Part shown: in pieces, positions 25,535 through 34,978 of the stretch
How positions within the stretch are numbered: the stretch's first letter is position 1
How the letters are laid out: each line of letters starts with the position of its first letter
Assembly (NCBI GenBank): GCA_963810485.1
Contig: CAWENQ010000003.1
Location: 310,001-374,000, forward strand
DNA length: 64,000 nt
Source: DATKFM01 sp963810485
GTDB lineage: Bacteria > Pseudomonadota > Alphaproteobacteria > Dongiales > Dongiaceae
Reading direction: 5' to 3'
Notes under the pieces: model-generated
The model's database searches: none
Seen by the model: only the letters and a program-made list of their open reading frames with translations
What the model was told of the DNA's origin: nothing
Translations under genes and position numbers: made by a program

Positions 25535-26794
25535 ATGGCGGAGCAGCAGGCGGTACTGCGCGTTGAAGGCGCTATTTCGCGCAACAAGACATCGGCAATC
25601 TCATTCCGCAGCAGCGGAATCGTTTTGAGCAATCATCCAATTGACGCGTCAATTCACCCAGAGTTGACGCGTGGCGCCGGCGCTTGGCGGCATTTCGAAC
25701 CTAGCGCGGGCGAGGCGGCGCTGCTGCTGGATGTCGGCGATGACAGCCTGCCCTATGTGATTGCGGACAATGTTTTGCAGCATTGTCCGCAACTCTCAGT
25801 GGCGCTGACCAATTGGATCCGCGCCGTGATACCAGGCGGGCTCGTCACCATCTCTGTACCTGATGGCGCAACGCGGCCGCGCCGCGACGGTGAGCGCTGG
25901 TCGTTCGCATTGCAGGAACCTTCGGTTCCCGCGAACCAGGCGAACATCCTGGAGTTGATCCAGACCGTCTGCCACATGGCGACGATCGAGCGCATTACGC
26001 GCCGCGAACTGCGCAAGTCGGTCGGCGTCGGGACCGCGCACCGGGCAACCGAAACAATCCTCGATATCGTTCTGCGCAAGCGCGAACGCACCCTCACGCC
26101 CGTGCAATCAAATCATTCATCCGAGGCGAAGATTCTGACAAAGGTCGCCGCCGGCGCCATCGCCGCGCGCACGCCCTGGCACGATCTTTCGGAGTTCCGC
26201 TCGATCCTCAGCAGCGGCGTGCAGCAGGCGACCGTCGTCGATCTCGGCCGGCTGTACCTGATGTATCAGTGGGCGCGGCGCACGCTGTCCTTGCCCGGCG
26301 ATTGCATTGAAGTGGGCAGCTATCGCGGCGGCACGGCAAAGCTGGTGTCCGAACTGATGCTTCGCCACGGCGCGAAAGCCGACATCCATGTCTTCGATAC
26401 CTTTGCGGGCATGCCCGACGATCTGGCCTATGACGAGATCGGCCTGAAGAACACCTTCACCGAGACGTCTGCGCCGCAGGTGCTGGCACTGCTCGGCAAC
26501 AATCCGCGGGTCAGATTACATCCCGGCCTTTTTCCGCAATCGATTCCGGCGGATCTGCAGGACGCTCGCTTCCGCTTCGCCCATATCGACGTGGATACCG
26601 AGCGGTCAGTGCGGGATTGCCTCGAGTTCATCTATCCCCGAATGAATCCGGAAGGACTCATCATCATCGACGATTACGGCCATGCGGAGTGCCCGGGCGC
26701 GACCCGGGCCGCGGAGGCGTTCTTCGCCGGCAAGCGCGAGCAGATCATACAGATGCCGTTGATCAGTTCGGCTGTTGTGATAATGGGCTGCTGA
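25535..26794 (+). CDS. Fused protein with partial methyltransferase-like N-terminus and TylF/MycF-type O-methyltransferase domain
   Basis: A 419-residue protein. The C-terminal part (about 205-415) is a TylF/macrocin-O-methyltransferase domain: the SAM motif I region is CIEVGSYRGGTAKLVSELM, followed by IHVFDTFAGMPDD, and the metal-binding acidic motif FRFAHIDVDTERSV with IIIDDYG. The N-terminal part (about 40-190) looks like the second half of another class I methyltransferase: an ADNVLQHCPQ strand and helix, then IPGGLVTISVPDG, typical of motif 'SHVLEH...L-pGG-l-i-vPd'. It lacks a SAM-binding glycine loop, so it is probably degenerate or a recognition domain. TylF relatives methylate sugar hydroxyls of antibiotics or polysaccharides. 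No sugar-synthesis genes are adjacent. Confidence 0.75.
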   Translation: MAEQQAVLRVEGAISRNKTSAISFRSSGIVLSNHPIDASIHPELTRGAGAWRHFEPSAGEAALLLDVGDDSLPYVIADNVLQHCPQLSVALTNWIRAVIPGGLVTISVPDGATRPRRDGERWSFALQEPSVPANQANILELIQTVCHMATIERITRRELRKSVGVGTAHRATETILDIVLRKRERTLTPVQSNHSSEAKILTKVAAGAIAARTPWHDLSEFRSILSSGVQQATVVDLGRLYLMYQWARRTLSLPGDCIEVGSYRGGTAKLVSELMLRHGAKADIHVFDTFAGMPDDLAYDEIGLKNTFTETSAPQVLALLGNNPRVRLHPGLFPQSIPADLQDARFRFAHIDVDTERSVRDCLEFIYPRMNPEGLIIIDDYGHAECPGATRAAEAFFAGKREQIIQMPLISSAVVIMGC

Positions 26795-26859
26795 ACAAGA
26801 AGCTCGCACAACAGCTTGGCAAGGTGGCCGCTGCCTGCCGCGCGTCTACAAGAGATCGC

Positions 26860-27721
26860 CTAGCCCGCCGACAATCCGGCCACTCCGGCGAACACCAGCG
26901 CGATGCCGAGCCATTGCACGGCATTGACGCGCTCCCGCAGGATGATCCAGGCAAGCAGCGTGCTCAGCGCGCCATAGCTCGAGGCGGCCACGGCGGCGAT
27001 GCCCGATCCCTCGCCATAAGCCGCCTGGTAAAGGGCGGCATAACCCGCCGTATCCAGCAGCCCCTGGCTCGCCAGCGCCGGCCACCACTTCAGCGGCAGC
27101 TCAGGGCGCTCCTTGGCGAGCAGCATCAGGACGATCAGCGAGGCCAGGCTCACCAGCCGCGACGACCAGAGCGTCGGCAGGTCGCCGAGCAAGGGCAGCG
27201 CCCGCTGCGACAGGTAGACGCCGACGCCAAAGGCAATCGCCGACAGGATCGAGATCAGGATCGTGCCGCGCATCACCTTCGCGTCGTGGCCGCCGTCGAT
27301 ATGACTGCCTGTCGAGCGCGCGACGACGATGACTCCCGCCATGGTGATCGCCATGAAGGCGAACTGGATGAAAGTCGGCACATGGCCGTCGATTACGGTC
27401 AGCAGCACCGTCAGGATGGGATAGCTGCAGACAATCGGTTCGACGATGGAGATCGGGCCGCGGGCCACGCCCTGGTAGAGCCAGAGCGTGGCCGCCATCA
27501 GCGAGATCCCGGCAAGGATCACCAGCAGGATTGCAGTGAATGTCCAGGTTACGGCCGGCTGCTCGATCAGCATCCAGCCGGTCAGCAGCAGCGAGCCCAC
27601 TCCCAGCATGCCGAGCAGCGAACTGTGATGGCCGACGGCACGGCCGGAGAAGCGGGCGACGAAATCGGCGGTGCCCCAGCAGACCGCGGTGCCCGTGCCC
27701 CAGAAGTCCAGGCGTCATCAT
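26860..27721 (-). CDS. EamA/DMT-superfamily transporter, N-terminus frameshifted
   Basis: Ten-helix drug/metabolite exporter of the inner membrane. From 27609 leftward one frame encodes helices 2-10, with two EamA repeats (IVEPIVCSYPILTVLL and LLAWIILRERVNAVQWLG). The missing first helix is encoded upstream in the same frame as GTGTAVCWGTADFVARFSG, but that frame has no start codon and hits a TGA. The neighbouring frame supplies ATG-ATG-ACG-CCT (MMTPGLLG) at 27721. Deleting one C near 27697-27701 joins them into MMTPGLLGTGTAVCWG, a normal EamA start. So the gene is probably whole in the organism. It lies beside the GntR regulator of the amine cluster and may export a product of it, but that is inference. 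Confidence 0.75.
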
Positions 27722-27771
27722 CAGGCAGCAGTGCCGTGGGGCGGTATCAAGATGGCGTCGCGAGGCGGGGG

Positions 27772-28548
27772 CTATTCGTTGCCGACACCCAGCAGCTGGC
27801 GCCGGGCGTAATGCAGATGGTTGGTGATGGTAGTGACCGCTGTATCCACGTCGCGCGTGCGGATCGATTCGAAGATCGCGCGGTGTTCGGAATTGTAGTC
27901 GGCTATGCGTTTGGGTGTCAGCACTTTGTCCTTCATCGCATTCCACTGGGTGTGAGTGCGGACGTCGTTGATCTGGCGGTAGAGCGAGACCAGCAATGGG
28001 TTATGGGTGCATTCGGCGATCGACAGATGGAACGCCTCGTCGAGCTGAGTGAAACGCTCCGCATCCAGCGGGCCTTTCTCGAGTTGCAGCACAATTTCAC
28101 TGAGCCGGTCGACATCCCGGGCAGTCGCGTTGAGCACGGCGAGCCGCACCATATGGGGCTCCAGCCCCAGCCGCACTTCGATCAACTCCACCGGGCTGGT
28201 CATCTCCGCGACTTCTTCCGCCTCGTTGGGCGGGCGATAGTTCACGAAGGTGCCGCTGCCGACGCGCCGTGTGACCAGGCGCTCGTTCTCCAGATGATCC
28301 AGCGCCATGCGCACGGTGGTGCGCGACGTGCCGAACGCTTCGGCGAGTTGGCGTTCCGCCGGCAGCTTCTCGCCGTGGGTGTAGTGTCCCTCCTGAATTG
28401 CCTGCCGCAGTTGGCCGGTGATCCAGGCCGATCCGCGCACGGGATCGCTGACGATCCGCAACCGCCCGGGCGCAGGCTCGACCGCCGCTGGCGCAGGGGC
28501 CGGCGCGACGCTGCGGGGCATACCGCTCTTGCCACCAATTTTAGCCAT
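27772..28548 (-). CDS. GntR-family regulator (FadR subfamily, FCD domain)
   Basis: A 258-residue regulator. A Pro/Ala-rich N-terminal tail precedes the winged helix-turn-helix (about 35-105) with LPAERQLAEAFGTSRTTVRMALDHLENERLVTRR. The FCD effector domain (about 118-250) contains the metal-ligand pattern ...LDEAFHLSIAE...and EHRAIFESIRTRD with histidines expected to bind a metal and a carboxylate ligand. It is divergent from the FAD-oxidase/glutamine-synthetase/glxBCD operon. FadR-type regulators usually repress the adjacent catabolic operon until an organic acid binds. Candidate operator half-sites lie in the shared spacer. Confidence 0.9.
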   Translation of the reverse strand: MAKIGGKSGMPRSVAPAPAPAAVEPAPGRLRIVSDPVRGSAWITGQLRQAIQEGHYTHGEKLPAERQLAEAFGTSRTTVRMALDHLENERLVTRRVGSGTFVNYRPPNEAEEVAEMTSPVELIEVRLGLEPHMVRLAVLNATARDVDRLSEIVLQLEKGPLDAERFTQLDEAFHLSIAECTHNPLLVSLYRQINDVRTHTQWNAMKDKVLTPKRIADYNSEHRAIFESIRTRDVDTAVTTITNHLHYARRQLLGVGNE

Positions 28549-28565
28549 TTCTGTGCCTTTGCGAA

Positions 28566-28649
28566 AAAATTGGTTTGAAAACGGATGCCGATATGATCAA
28601 AGTGTTTGGCGGCCCCGTCAAGACAAAGCTTGACCGATTTCAACCAATT
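28566..28649. promoter_or_regulatory. Divergent promoter region with CAACCAATT-type half-sites
   Basis: The spacer between the GntR gene and the FAD oxidase gene holds AAAATTGGTTTG (28566-28577; complement CAAACCAATTTT) and CAACCAATT (28641-28649), facing each other 63 bases apart. TTTCAACCAATT and AATTGGTTTGAAA are nearly perfect inverted copies. These are candidate GntR operators; a similar CAACCAATTTT sits upstream of soxB at 49248-49258. No experiment supports binding. Confidence 0.4.
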
Positions 28650-28689
28650 CTGGGCCAGCGGTATCGCTTGTTCGTCGAGGTTTCCCGGA

Positions 28690-30030
28690 ATGGCACTCCC
28701 CAACCATGTCAAATACCTGATCATCGGCGCCGGCATTCACGGCCTCAGCACGGCCTGGCACTTGGCCGAGAACCTGCGCAAGACCGGCAAGGGCAGTGGC
28801 AAGGACGTGCTAGTGGTCGACAAATCCGGCATCGCCGCCGGCGCCTCGGGCATAGCCTGCGGCGTGGTTCGCAACAATTATTTCCAGCCGGCGATGCGCC
28901 GCCTGATGGCGCACAGCGTGTCGGTGTGGGAGAGCGATCCGGAGGCCTTCAGCTATAACCCTGTCGGCTACATGCAGATCAGCCCGGAGGTGATGCACAA
29001 GGACGTCGCCAGCATCTACGCGCAGCAGAAAGAGATCGGCTACGAGTCGGTCTTCATCGAGGGCGAGGCCGACTGCCTGAAATACATGCGCACCATCCTC
29101 GACGACTGGCAGGCTAAGGGGATCACCTCGGTCCTGCATGAGAAGAAGGGCGGCTACGCCAACAACACGAAATCCATCTATGGATTGGCGAAGAAAGCCG
29201 AGAATGAAGGCGTGCGCATCCTGACCGGCGCAAAGGTCACCGGCTTCGAGAAGGACAACAAGGGCGCTGTCACCGCCGTGGTCACCGACCAGGGCAAGAT
29301 CGAGTGCGAACAGGTGATCATCGGCGCCGGCCCCTGGATCAAGCAGATCTGGGACATGCTGGAGCTGCCGAAGGGCATCACCATTAAGGGCCGCGACGGC
29401 AAGACCCATGACGGCGTGCCCATGTGGACCTTCTGGTGCCTGGAGGAGGGCACGCTGGGCGTCGATCCCAAGCTGCAGCGCACCAACGATGGAAAGATGC
29501 CGCCCGTGATCCATGTGGACACCGACGCGCCCCTGCATTCGGATGTCGACGGCTCGCTGATCACTGACAAGCTCTGGGGCATCTACTACAAGCCCGACTT
29601 CCATTTCGGCGGCATCCAGGGCGGCGCCATGCCCTACAAGGTCAAGACTCCGCCGGAGAAAGTCGCGATCGATCCCTACGGCCCGGAGTCGCCTGATTTC
29701 ATCGTCGGCGACGATTTCGCCCATATGTGGGTGTCGGCGCTGGCCTTCTGCCAGAAGCGCTTTAGCGGCACGATGGCGAAATTTAAGAAGGAACCTTCGG
29801 GCGGCATCGGCAGCTTCACCGCCGACAGCTTTCCGGTATTCGACCGCTTCTGCGACAATGTCTATGTCGTCGCGGATTCCAACCACGGCTACAAGATGAT
29901 CGGCGTCGGCAAGCTGGTGGCCGACGATGTCTGCGGCCGCGAAAGCGATCTGCTGAAGCCGTTCCGCTTCTCCCGCTTTGCGGAAGGCAAGTTGCATCCG
30001 ACATCCAACAGCCCCTTCCCCTGGAGCTGA
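28690..30030 (+). CDS. FAD-dependent amine oxidase (DAO superfamily, single chain)
   Basis: Flavoprotein of 446 residues, related to sarcosine oxidase/dimethylglycine dehydrogenase-type enzymes. The Rossmann motif YLIIGAGIHGLSTAWHL starts near residue 8. The substrate side shows SGIACGVVRNNYFQP, in the position where covalently bound FAD is held in relatives (R-N-N-Y). The C-terminus has VVADSNHGYKMIGVGKLVADDV, the flavin-closing motif in a variant with Asn-His-Gly-Tyr-Lys. ATG 28690 is chosen because MALPNHVKYLIIGAG begins there. It heads the operon with a glutamine-synthetase-like ligase and glxBCD, and may oxidise the glutamate-linked amine produced by them. Substrate unproved. Confidence 0.83.
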   Translation: MALPNHVKYLIIGAGIHGLSTAWHLAENLRKTGKGSGKDVLVVDKSGIAAGASGIACGVVRNNYFQPAMRRLMAHSVSVWESDPEAFSYNPVGYMQISPEVMHKDVASIYAQQKEIGYESVFIEGEADCLKYMRTILDDWQAKGITSVLHEKKGGYANNTKSIYGLAKKAENEGVRILTGAKVTGFEKDNKGAVTAVVTDQGKIECEQVIIGAGPWIKQIWDMLELPKGITIKGRDGKTHDGVPMWTFWCLEEGTLGVDPKLQRTNDGKMPPVIHVDTDAPLHSDVDGSLITDKLWGIYYKPDFHFGGIQGGAMPYKVKTPPEKVAIDPYGPESPDFIVGDDFAHMWVSALAFCQKRFSGTMAKFKKEPSGGIGSFTADSFPVFDRFCDNVYVVADSNHGYKMIGVGKLVADDVCGRESDLLKPFRFSRFAEGKLHPTSNSPFPWS

Positions 30031-30202
30031 TCGAGAGGAGGGATTGACCGCGGCCGAACGGCGCGGGAACTTTGACGACGCTTGAATGAATAGATCGCCG
30101 GCCGCCGGTTCCACGGCGACCGGTGCAATCAAGGAATAAGGCGCCCGCGCAGGGCGTCAGGCAGAGAGAAAGACAACAGGGATCAACGAGAAGGGGAGCC
30201 CC

Positions 30203-31681
30203 ATGACTGACTTAGAAGCCCATGTCAATAAACCCGGCCGCAAAGAGCTGGTGAAGCAGGTCCGCGCGAAGATCAAGCAGCTGGGCATCAGCTACATCTA
30301 CTATCAGTTCGTGTCGGTCACCGGCCGCATCGTCGGCAAGGGCATTCCGGCGGATCATTGGGAGTCGGTCGCGGAGCGGGGCTTCCAGCTGGTGTATGGT
30401 TCGACCGCGAACCTCTATGTAGACCGGCACAAGAACTACATCGGTTATGGTCCCGAGGCGTCCGAACTGGTTGGCATTCCCGATCCCGAGACTTTCGTGC
30501 AGCTCCCCTGGGACAAGCGCGTCGCCCGCGTGTTCTGCACCTGCTTCCGGAACCGCGAAGAGAAGACCAATCCCGGCGGCCACCTGACCTCGGATTGCCG
30601 CGGCAATCTTCGCATCCATCAGGAAGAGTTCGGCAAGAAGCACAAGGGCCTGCATCTCCGCCATGGCTGCGAGCCGGAGATGATGTGGTTGAAGAAGGGC
30701 GCCGACGGGCTGCCCGATGGCGGCTTCTCCAAGCCGAACTGCTATCACATCGACCAGTTCGAATCCCTGCGCCCGGTCTTCATGAAGGCCATTGAGTACT
30801 CGCAGGCCATGGGCCTGGACATGATCCAGGGCGATCATGAGGACGCTCCCGGCCAGCTCGAATTGAACTTCATGTACGACGATGCGCTGCGCACGGCCGA
30901 CCGCCTGACCACCTATCGCCAGATCTGCGCCCAGGTGGCGCGCGAGTTCAACCTGATCGCCTGCTTCATGACCAAGCCCTTCATGGGCGTGTCAGCCAGC
31001 GGCTGTCACCACAATCTGTCGCTGTGGCGCGGCGGCGAGGACAAACAGGTCAATACGGCGCATCTCGACAAGCCGGAGAAACTGCCGGGCCTGGATGACG
31101 TCTTCACCTATCGCAAGGGCGGCGAGAACACGTTCATGCCGCTCAAGGGCCAGGCAAAGCCGGGCCCCATCGGGCTCAATTGCATCGGCGGCGTCATCAA
31201 GAATGTGCGCGCGCTGACGGCGATCGGCTCCTCGACCGTGAACTCCTACCGTCGCTTGTGGGACACCGGATTCTGGGCGCCGGTCTTCGCCGACTGGGGC
31301 TATCAGAACCGCACCTGCGCGCTGCGCATTTCCGCGCCGGGCCGGTTCGAGTACCGCTCGGTCGACTCGACGGTGAATCCGTATCTGATGGCTTCAGCGA
31401 TTTTGCAGGCTTTCGACGACGGCATCAAGAACGACCTGGATCCCGGCGAGCCCGAAGAGCGCAACATCTACGAGGCAATCAGGGGCGGCAAGAAAGTCGC
31501 CAAGCTGCCGATGTCGCTGGGCGAGGCGCTGGACGCGCTGGAGAAGAACGAAACCGTCCGGCGCGCCATGCCCGACGAGATGTACCGGGTGTTCATGCAC
31601 TACAAGCGCGACGAGTGGGAGCGCTTCATGTCCACCGTCACCGATTGGGACCTCAAGCAATACTGGGACTATCTGCCGTAA
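30203..31681 (+). CDS. glnT: Glutamine synthetase-like ligase (GlnT / gamma-glutamylmethylamide synthetase type)
   Basis: ATP-dependent amide ligase of 492 residues. The GS catalytic domain has GDHEDAPGQLELN (metal/ATP side), KPFMGVSASGCHHNLSLW (ATP-binding), VNSYRRL and NRTCALRISAPGRFEYRS. Enzymes of this branch join glutamate to ammonia or to an amine; gamma-glutamylmethylamide synthetase (GmaS) of methylamine users belongs here. It lies 24 bases before glxB, as in known N-methylglutamate pathway loci. Whether the amine is methylamine, ethanolamine-like or another is not visible. GGGGAGCCCC upstream fits a ribosome site. Confidence 0.85.
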   Translation: MTDLEAHVNKPGRKELVKQVRAKIKQLGISYIYYQFVSVTGRIVGKGIPADHWESVAERGFQLVYGSTANLYVDRHKNYIGYGPEASELVGIPDPETFVQLPWDKRVARVFCTCFRNREEKTNPGGHLTSDCRGNLRIHQEEFGKKHKGLHLRHGCEPEMMWLKKGADGLPDGGFSKPNCYHIDQFESLRPVFMKAIEYSQAMGLDMIQGDHEDAPGQLELNFMYDDALRTADRLTTYRQICAQVAREFNLIACFMTKPFMGVSASGCHHNLSLWRGGEDKQVNTAHLDKPEKLPGLDDVFTYRKGGENTFMPLKGQAKPGPIGLNCIGGVIKNVRALTAIGSSTVNSYRRLWDTGFWAPVFADWGYQNRTCALRISAPGRFEYRSVDSTVNPYLMASAILQAFDDGIKNDLDPGEPEERNIYEAIRGGKKVAKLPMSLGEALDALEKNETVRRAMPDEMYRVFMHYKRDEWERFMSTVTDWDLKQYWDYLP

Positions 31682-31704
31682 TCGGCGCAACAGGAGAACA
31701 CGCC

Positions 31705-32643
31705 ATGTGCGGAATTGCAGGACTTATCCACCGGAAGAAGACCGGCGACATCGGAACCGAGATGACGAAGATGCTTGTCTCTCTCAAGCATCGCGGTCCC
31801 GATTCCACCGGCTTCGCCCTTTACGGCAAACCCAAGGGCAACGAGCTCGTGTTGCGCTTCAAGGTGGCGGAGCAGGAGGATATGGCCAAGGGTTTCGATA
31901 TCCACCAGCAGGTCAAGGACCGCCGCACGGAAGTGAACAAGCGGCTGGCTGAGTTGGGCGCTAAGATCCTGAAGGAAGAGGAAGCGACGGAGTACGCCTT
32001 CCGCTACCGGATCGAGTATGACGGCGATCGCCGGAAACTTGCCGACTTTATCGAGGACATCGATGGCGCCGAAATCCTGTCCATGGGCCTTGGCCTGGAG
32101 CTGATCAAGGATCTGGGCGACGCCACCCGCGTTTCCGACCAGTACCACCTGAAGGGCTTCAACGGCAGCCATGCCATCGGCCACACCCGCATGGCGACGG
32201 AATTGGACGTCGATATCCGCTCGGCCCATCCCTATTGGGCCTATCCGTTTGCCGACGTGTCCGTGGTGCATAACGGCCAGCTCACCAACTACTGGAAGGG
32301 GCGGCGGGCGCTGGAGCATCGTGGCCATCGCTTCGTGTCCAATTGCGACTCCGAACTGATCGCCGTTTATCTGGCGGACAAGATGAACCAGGGCGCCGAT
32401 CTCAAGGACGCAATGACGGATTCGATCGACGAACTTGACGGCGTTTTCACCTATCTGGTGGCGACGTCGGACAGCCTCGGCATGGCCAAGGACACGATGG
32501 CGGCGAAGCCGATGGTGCTCTACGAGAGCAACGAGTTCATCGCTCTCGCGTCCGAGGAAGTGGCGATCCGCAGCGTCTTCCCCAAGGAGATCGATACCTT
32601 CGATCCCTATGAGGGCGAAGTGCGGGTCTGGAAGAGCGAATAG
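31705..32643 (+). CDS. glxB: Class II glutamine amidotransferase, GlxB/MgsA-like (divergent copy)
   Basis: A 312-residue N-terminal-nucleophile glutaminase subunit. After removal of Met1, Cys2 of MCGIAGL is the catalytic residue. Substrate-binding signatures include HRGPDSTGFALYG, NGSHAIGHTRMATE, VVHNGQLTNYW and NCDSELIA. ATG 31705 is the true start; the same frame is open far upstream inside glnT but is meaningless there. Together with GlxC- and GlxD-like subunits downstream it makes a three-chain glutamate-synthase-like complex, in which nitrogen or an amine from a gamma-glutamyl amide is passed to the synthase subunit. Compared with the second copy at 61309 it has a distinct insertion (residues about 55-130) and is clearly a paralog. 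Confidence 0.9.
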   Translation: MCGIAGLIHRKKTGDIGTEMTKMLVSLKHRGPDSTGFALYGKPKGNELVLRFKVAEQEDMAKGFDIHQQVKDRRTEVNKRLAELGAKILKEEEATEYAFRYRIEYDGDRRKLADFIEDIDGAEILSMGLGLELIKDLGDATRVSDQYHLKGFNGSHAIGHTRMATELDVDIRSAHPYWAYPFADVSVVHNGQLTNYWKGRRALEHRGHRFVSNCDSELIAVYLADKMNQGADLKDAMTDSIDELDGVFTYLVATSDSLGMAKDTMAAKPMVLYESNEFIALASEEVAIRSVFPKEIDTFDPYEGEVRVWKSE

Positions 32644-32725
32644 CCGCGCGCATTCGGGCTGATGCGGCCGCGCGGATTGCGGCCGTGTCCGGCACCTCCG
32701 ACTGACAACGATTGGATCAAGAAAC

Positions 32726-33565
32726 ATGGCACTCAGAGAAAAATCCGCCGAGATGATGGGAATGCACACCGAGCAGCTTGCCGGCCGCACCCAGCAACGC
32801 TTTTTTTCGCCTGAAGACGGCGACAGTTTCCTCTATCCCGGCGCCTATGATGTCGATTTCAACAAGCGCGCCGAATTCGACGCCGGACCGCTGAACGCCA
32901 CGGAGATCAACCTCAAGCTCCGCGATCTGATGAAGCAGGGCTACGGCACCATCGTGATGAAGAATCCGGGCGCCAAGCATGGCGTCGCCGTCGGCATTCT
33001 CAACCGCCTGAACCTGAAGATCGAGGGCAGCCTCGGCTATTTCGGCTGTGGCCTGATCGACGGTCCGAATATCAGCATCAAGGGCCGCGTCGGCTGGTCC
33101 TGCGCCGAGAACATGCTGTCGGGCACGGTGGTGATCGAGAAGAACGCCGGCTCCACCTTCGGCGCGGCGATCCGCGGCGGCGATCTCGTCTGCAAGGGCG
33201 ATGTCGGCGCACGCGTGGGCATCGACCAGAAGGGCGGGTCGATCATTATTGGCGGCCGCGCCGGCGCGTTCTGCGGCTTCATGATGCAGCGCGGACGCAT
33301 GGTGATCCTGGGCAACGCGGGCAAGAACCTCGGCGATTCCATGTATGACGGCACTATCTATGTCGGCGGCAAGATCGACGGCCTCGGCGTCGACGCCGTC
33401 GAAGGCGAGATGACGGCGCTTGAGGCCCAGTGGCTCGATCGCAAGCTCAAGCTCTACGGGCTCGAAACGCCGAATGGCGCGATGAAGATGACCAAGATCG
33501 TGGCAGGCAAGCAGTTGTGGAATTACGACAACCTGGAGCCCGCCGAGAAGAAGATCGTTCTCTAA
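32726..33565 (+). CDS. glxC: Glutamate synthase domain-3-like protein, GlxC/MgsB-like
   Basis: A 279-residue protein of GltB domain 3 (right-handed beta-helix of G-x-x-G-x-x-x-G turns). Repeating blocks are visible, such as GCGLIDGPNISIKGRVGWSC, GDVGARVGIDQKGGSIIIGG and GNAGKNLGDSMYDG. In glutamate synthase this domain is structural and links the amidotransferase and FMN domains. It sits between glxB and glxD and should be the scaffold subunit. Compared with the 62214 paralog (about 228 residues) it carries a long N-terminal extension of about 55 residues that includes a DGDSFLYPGAYDVDF stretch. Confidence 0.9.
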   Translation: MALREKSAEMMGMHTEQLAGRTQQRFFSPEDGDSFLYPGAYDVDFNKRAEFDAGPLNATEINLKLRDLMKQGYGTIVMKNPGAKHGVAVGILNRLNLKIEGSLGYFGCGLIDGPNISIKGRVGWSCAENMLSGTVVIEKNAGSTFGAAIRGGDLVCKGDVGARVGIDQKGGSIIIGGRAGAFCGFMMQRGRMVILGNAGKNLGDSMYDGTIYVGGKIDGLGVDAVEGEMTALEAQWLDRKLKLYGLETPNGAMKMTKIVAGKQLWNYDNLEPAEKKIVL

Positions 33566-33590
33566 GAATTTCATTCGAAGGATAACGGAC

Positions 33591-34967
33591 ATGGCGAAAG
33601 AGAAAATCGCGCCGAAGGCGCAGCCGGTGAAAAAGACGGCGCGCAACAAGAGCCTGCTCGGGCATAGCCGCATCTTCACGCCCGAGGTGATCGATGACAT
33701 CCATATCAAGTCGGAGCTCGGCCGCTACCGCATGCGCGGCTTCTCGCTCTTCAAGAAGATCCCGCACTGGGATGATCTGACCTTCCTGCCGGGCACGCTG
33801 ACGCGCTTCGTCATCGAGGGCTATCGCGAAAAATGCCTGACCCAGACGATCATCGGACCGAAGGCCAAGCGCCCGCTGGTGCTTGATGTCCCCGTCTACA
33901 TCACCGGCATGAGCTTCGGCGCCCTGTCGTTCGAGGCGAAGATCGCGCTCGCCCGCGGCGCCACCATGGCCGGCACCGCGACCTGCTCCGGCGAAGGCGG
34001 CATGATTCCGGACGAGCGCCGCTATTCGTCCAAGTGGTTCTACCAGTGCATCCAGTCGCGCTACGGCTTCAACCCGCACCATCTGCAGCTTGCCGACGCC
34101 GTGGAGTTCTTCATCGGCCAGGGCTGCAAGGTCGGCCTCGGCGGCCATCTGATGGGCCAGAAGGTGACGGACCAGGTGGCGGAAATGCGTTCGCTGCCTG
34201 CGGGCATCGACCAGCGTTCGCCGGCCCGCCATCCCGATTGGCTCGGCCCCGACGATCTCGCGCTCAAGATCAACGAGATCCGCGAGGCCACCAATCACGA
34301 GATTCCGATCCAGCTCAAGCTGGGCGCGGCGCGCGTCTATGACGATGTGCGCATGGCGATCAAGACCGGGCCGGACTCGATTTACATCGACGGCATGGAA
34401 GGCGGCACCGGCGCCGGCCCGCACCTTGCGACGGAAGATACCGGCGTGCCGGGAATGGCCGCGATCCGCCAGGCCCGCAAGGCGCTGGACGATCTCGGCA
34501 AGTCTGGTGAGATTTCGCTGGTCTATGCCGGCGGCATCCGCAACGGATCGGACGTAGCCAAGGCGCTGGCGCTCGGCGCCGATGCCATCGCCATCGGCCA
34601 TTCGGCGCTGATGGCGCTGAACTGCAACAAGGATATTCCGGAAGCGGACTATCCGAAGGAAATGGGCGTGGAGGCGGGCAACTGCTATCACTGCCACACC
34701 GGCCGCTGCCCCGTGGGCGTGGCGACCCAGGACCCGGTGCTGCGCAAGCGGCTCGATCCCGACGAGGCGGCGGAGCGGGTCTACAATTTCCTGCACACCC
34801 TGACGATCGAGGCGCAGATGATGGCCCGCGCCTGCGGCAAGACCAATGTGCACTCCCTGGAGCCGGAAGACCTGGCCGCGCTTACCATGGAGGCGTCCGC
34901 CATGGCGATGGTGCCGCTGGCCGGCACCCAGCACACCGTCGGCCGCCCCGACATGAATCGCTACTAA
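33591..34967 (+). CDS. glxD: FMN-binding glutamate synthase-like subunit, GlxD/MgsC-like
   Basis: A 458-residue synthase subunit. The N-terminus has a Lys/Pro-rich tail, then a glutamate-synthase-type alpha/beta barrel. FMN and substrate signatures are seen in TGMSFGALSFEAK, GEGGMIPDERR and the IYIDGMEGGTGAGPH loop. The iron-sulfur cysteines are Cys365, Cys368 and Cys373 in NCYHCHTGRCPVG. By homology to N-methylglutamate synthase subunit MgsC it would join the nitrogen donor to a 2-oxo acid. It runs 25 bases after glxC and 11 bases before the unknown gene at 34979, so all belong to one operon. Confidence 0.92.
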   Translation: MAKEKIAPKAQPVKKTARNKSLLGHSRIFTPEVIDDIHIKSELGRYRMRGFSLFKKIPHWDDLTFLPGTLTRFVIEGYREKCLTQTIIGPKAKRPLVLDVPVYITGMSFGALSFEAKIALARGATMAGTATCSGEGGMIPDERRYSSKWFYQCIQSRYGFNPHHLQLADAVEFFIGQGCKVGLGGHLMGQKVTDQVAEMRSLPAGIDQRSPARHPDWLGPDDLALKINEIREATNHEIPIQLKLGAARVYDDVRMAIKTGPDSIYIDGMEGGTGAGPHLATEDTGVPGMAAIRQARKALDDLGKSGEISLVYAGGIRNGSDVAKALALGADAIAIGHSALMALNCNKDIPEADYPKEMGVEAGNCYHCHTGRCPVGVATQDPVLRKRLDPDEAAERVYNFLHTLTIEAQMMARACGKTNVHSLEPEDLAALTMEASAMAMVPLAGTQHTVGRPDMNRY

Positions 34968-34978
34968 GGGAGGGACCG

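Noticed and set aside
26617..28578. Plus-strand 653-residue open frame across the DMT and GntR genes
   Set aside because: Antisense shadow; the GntR and DMT genes on the minus strand have clear families.
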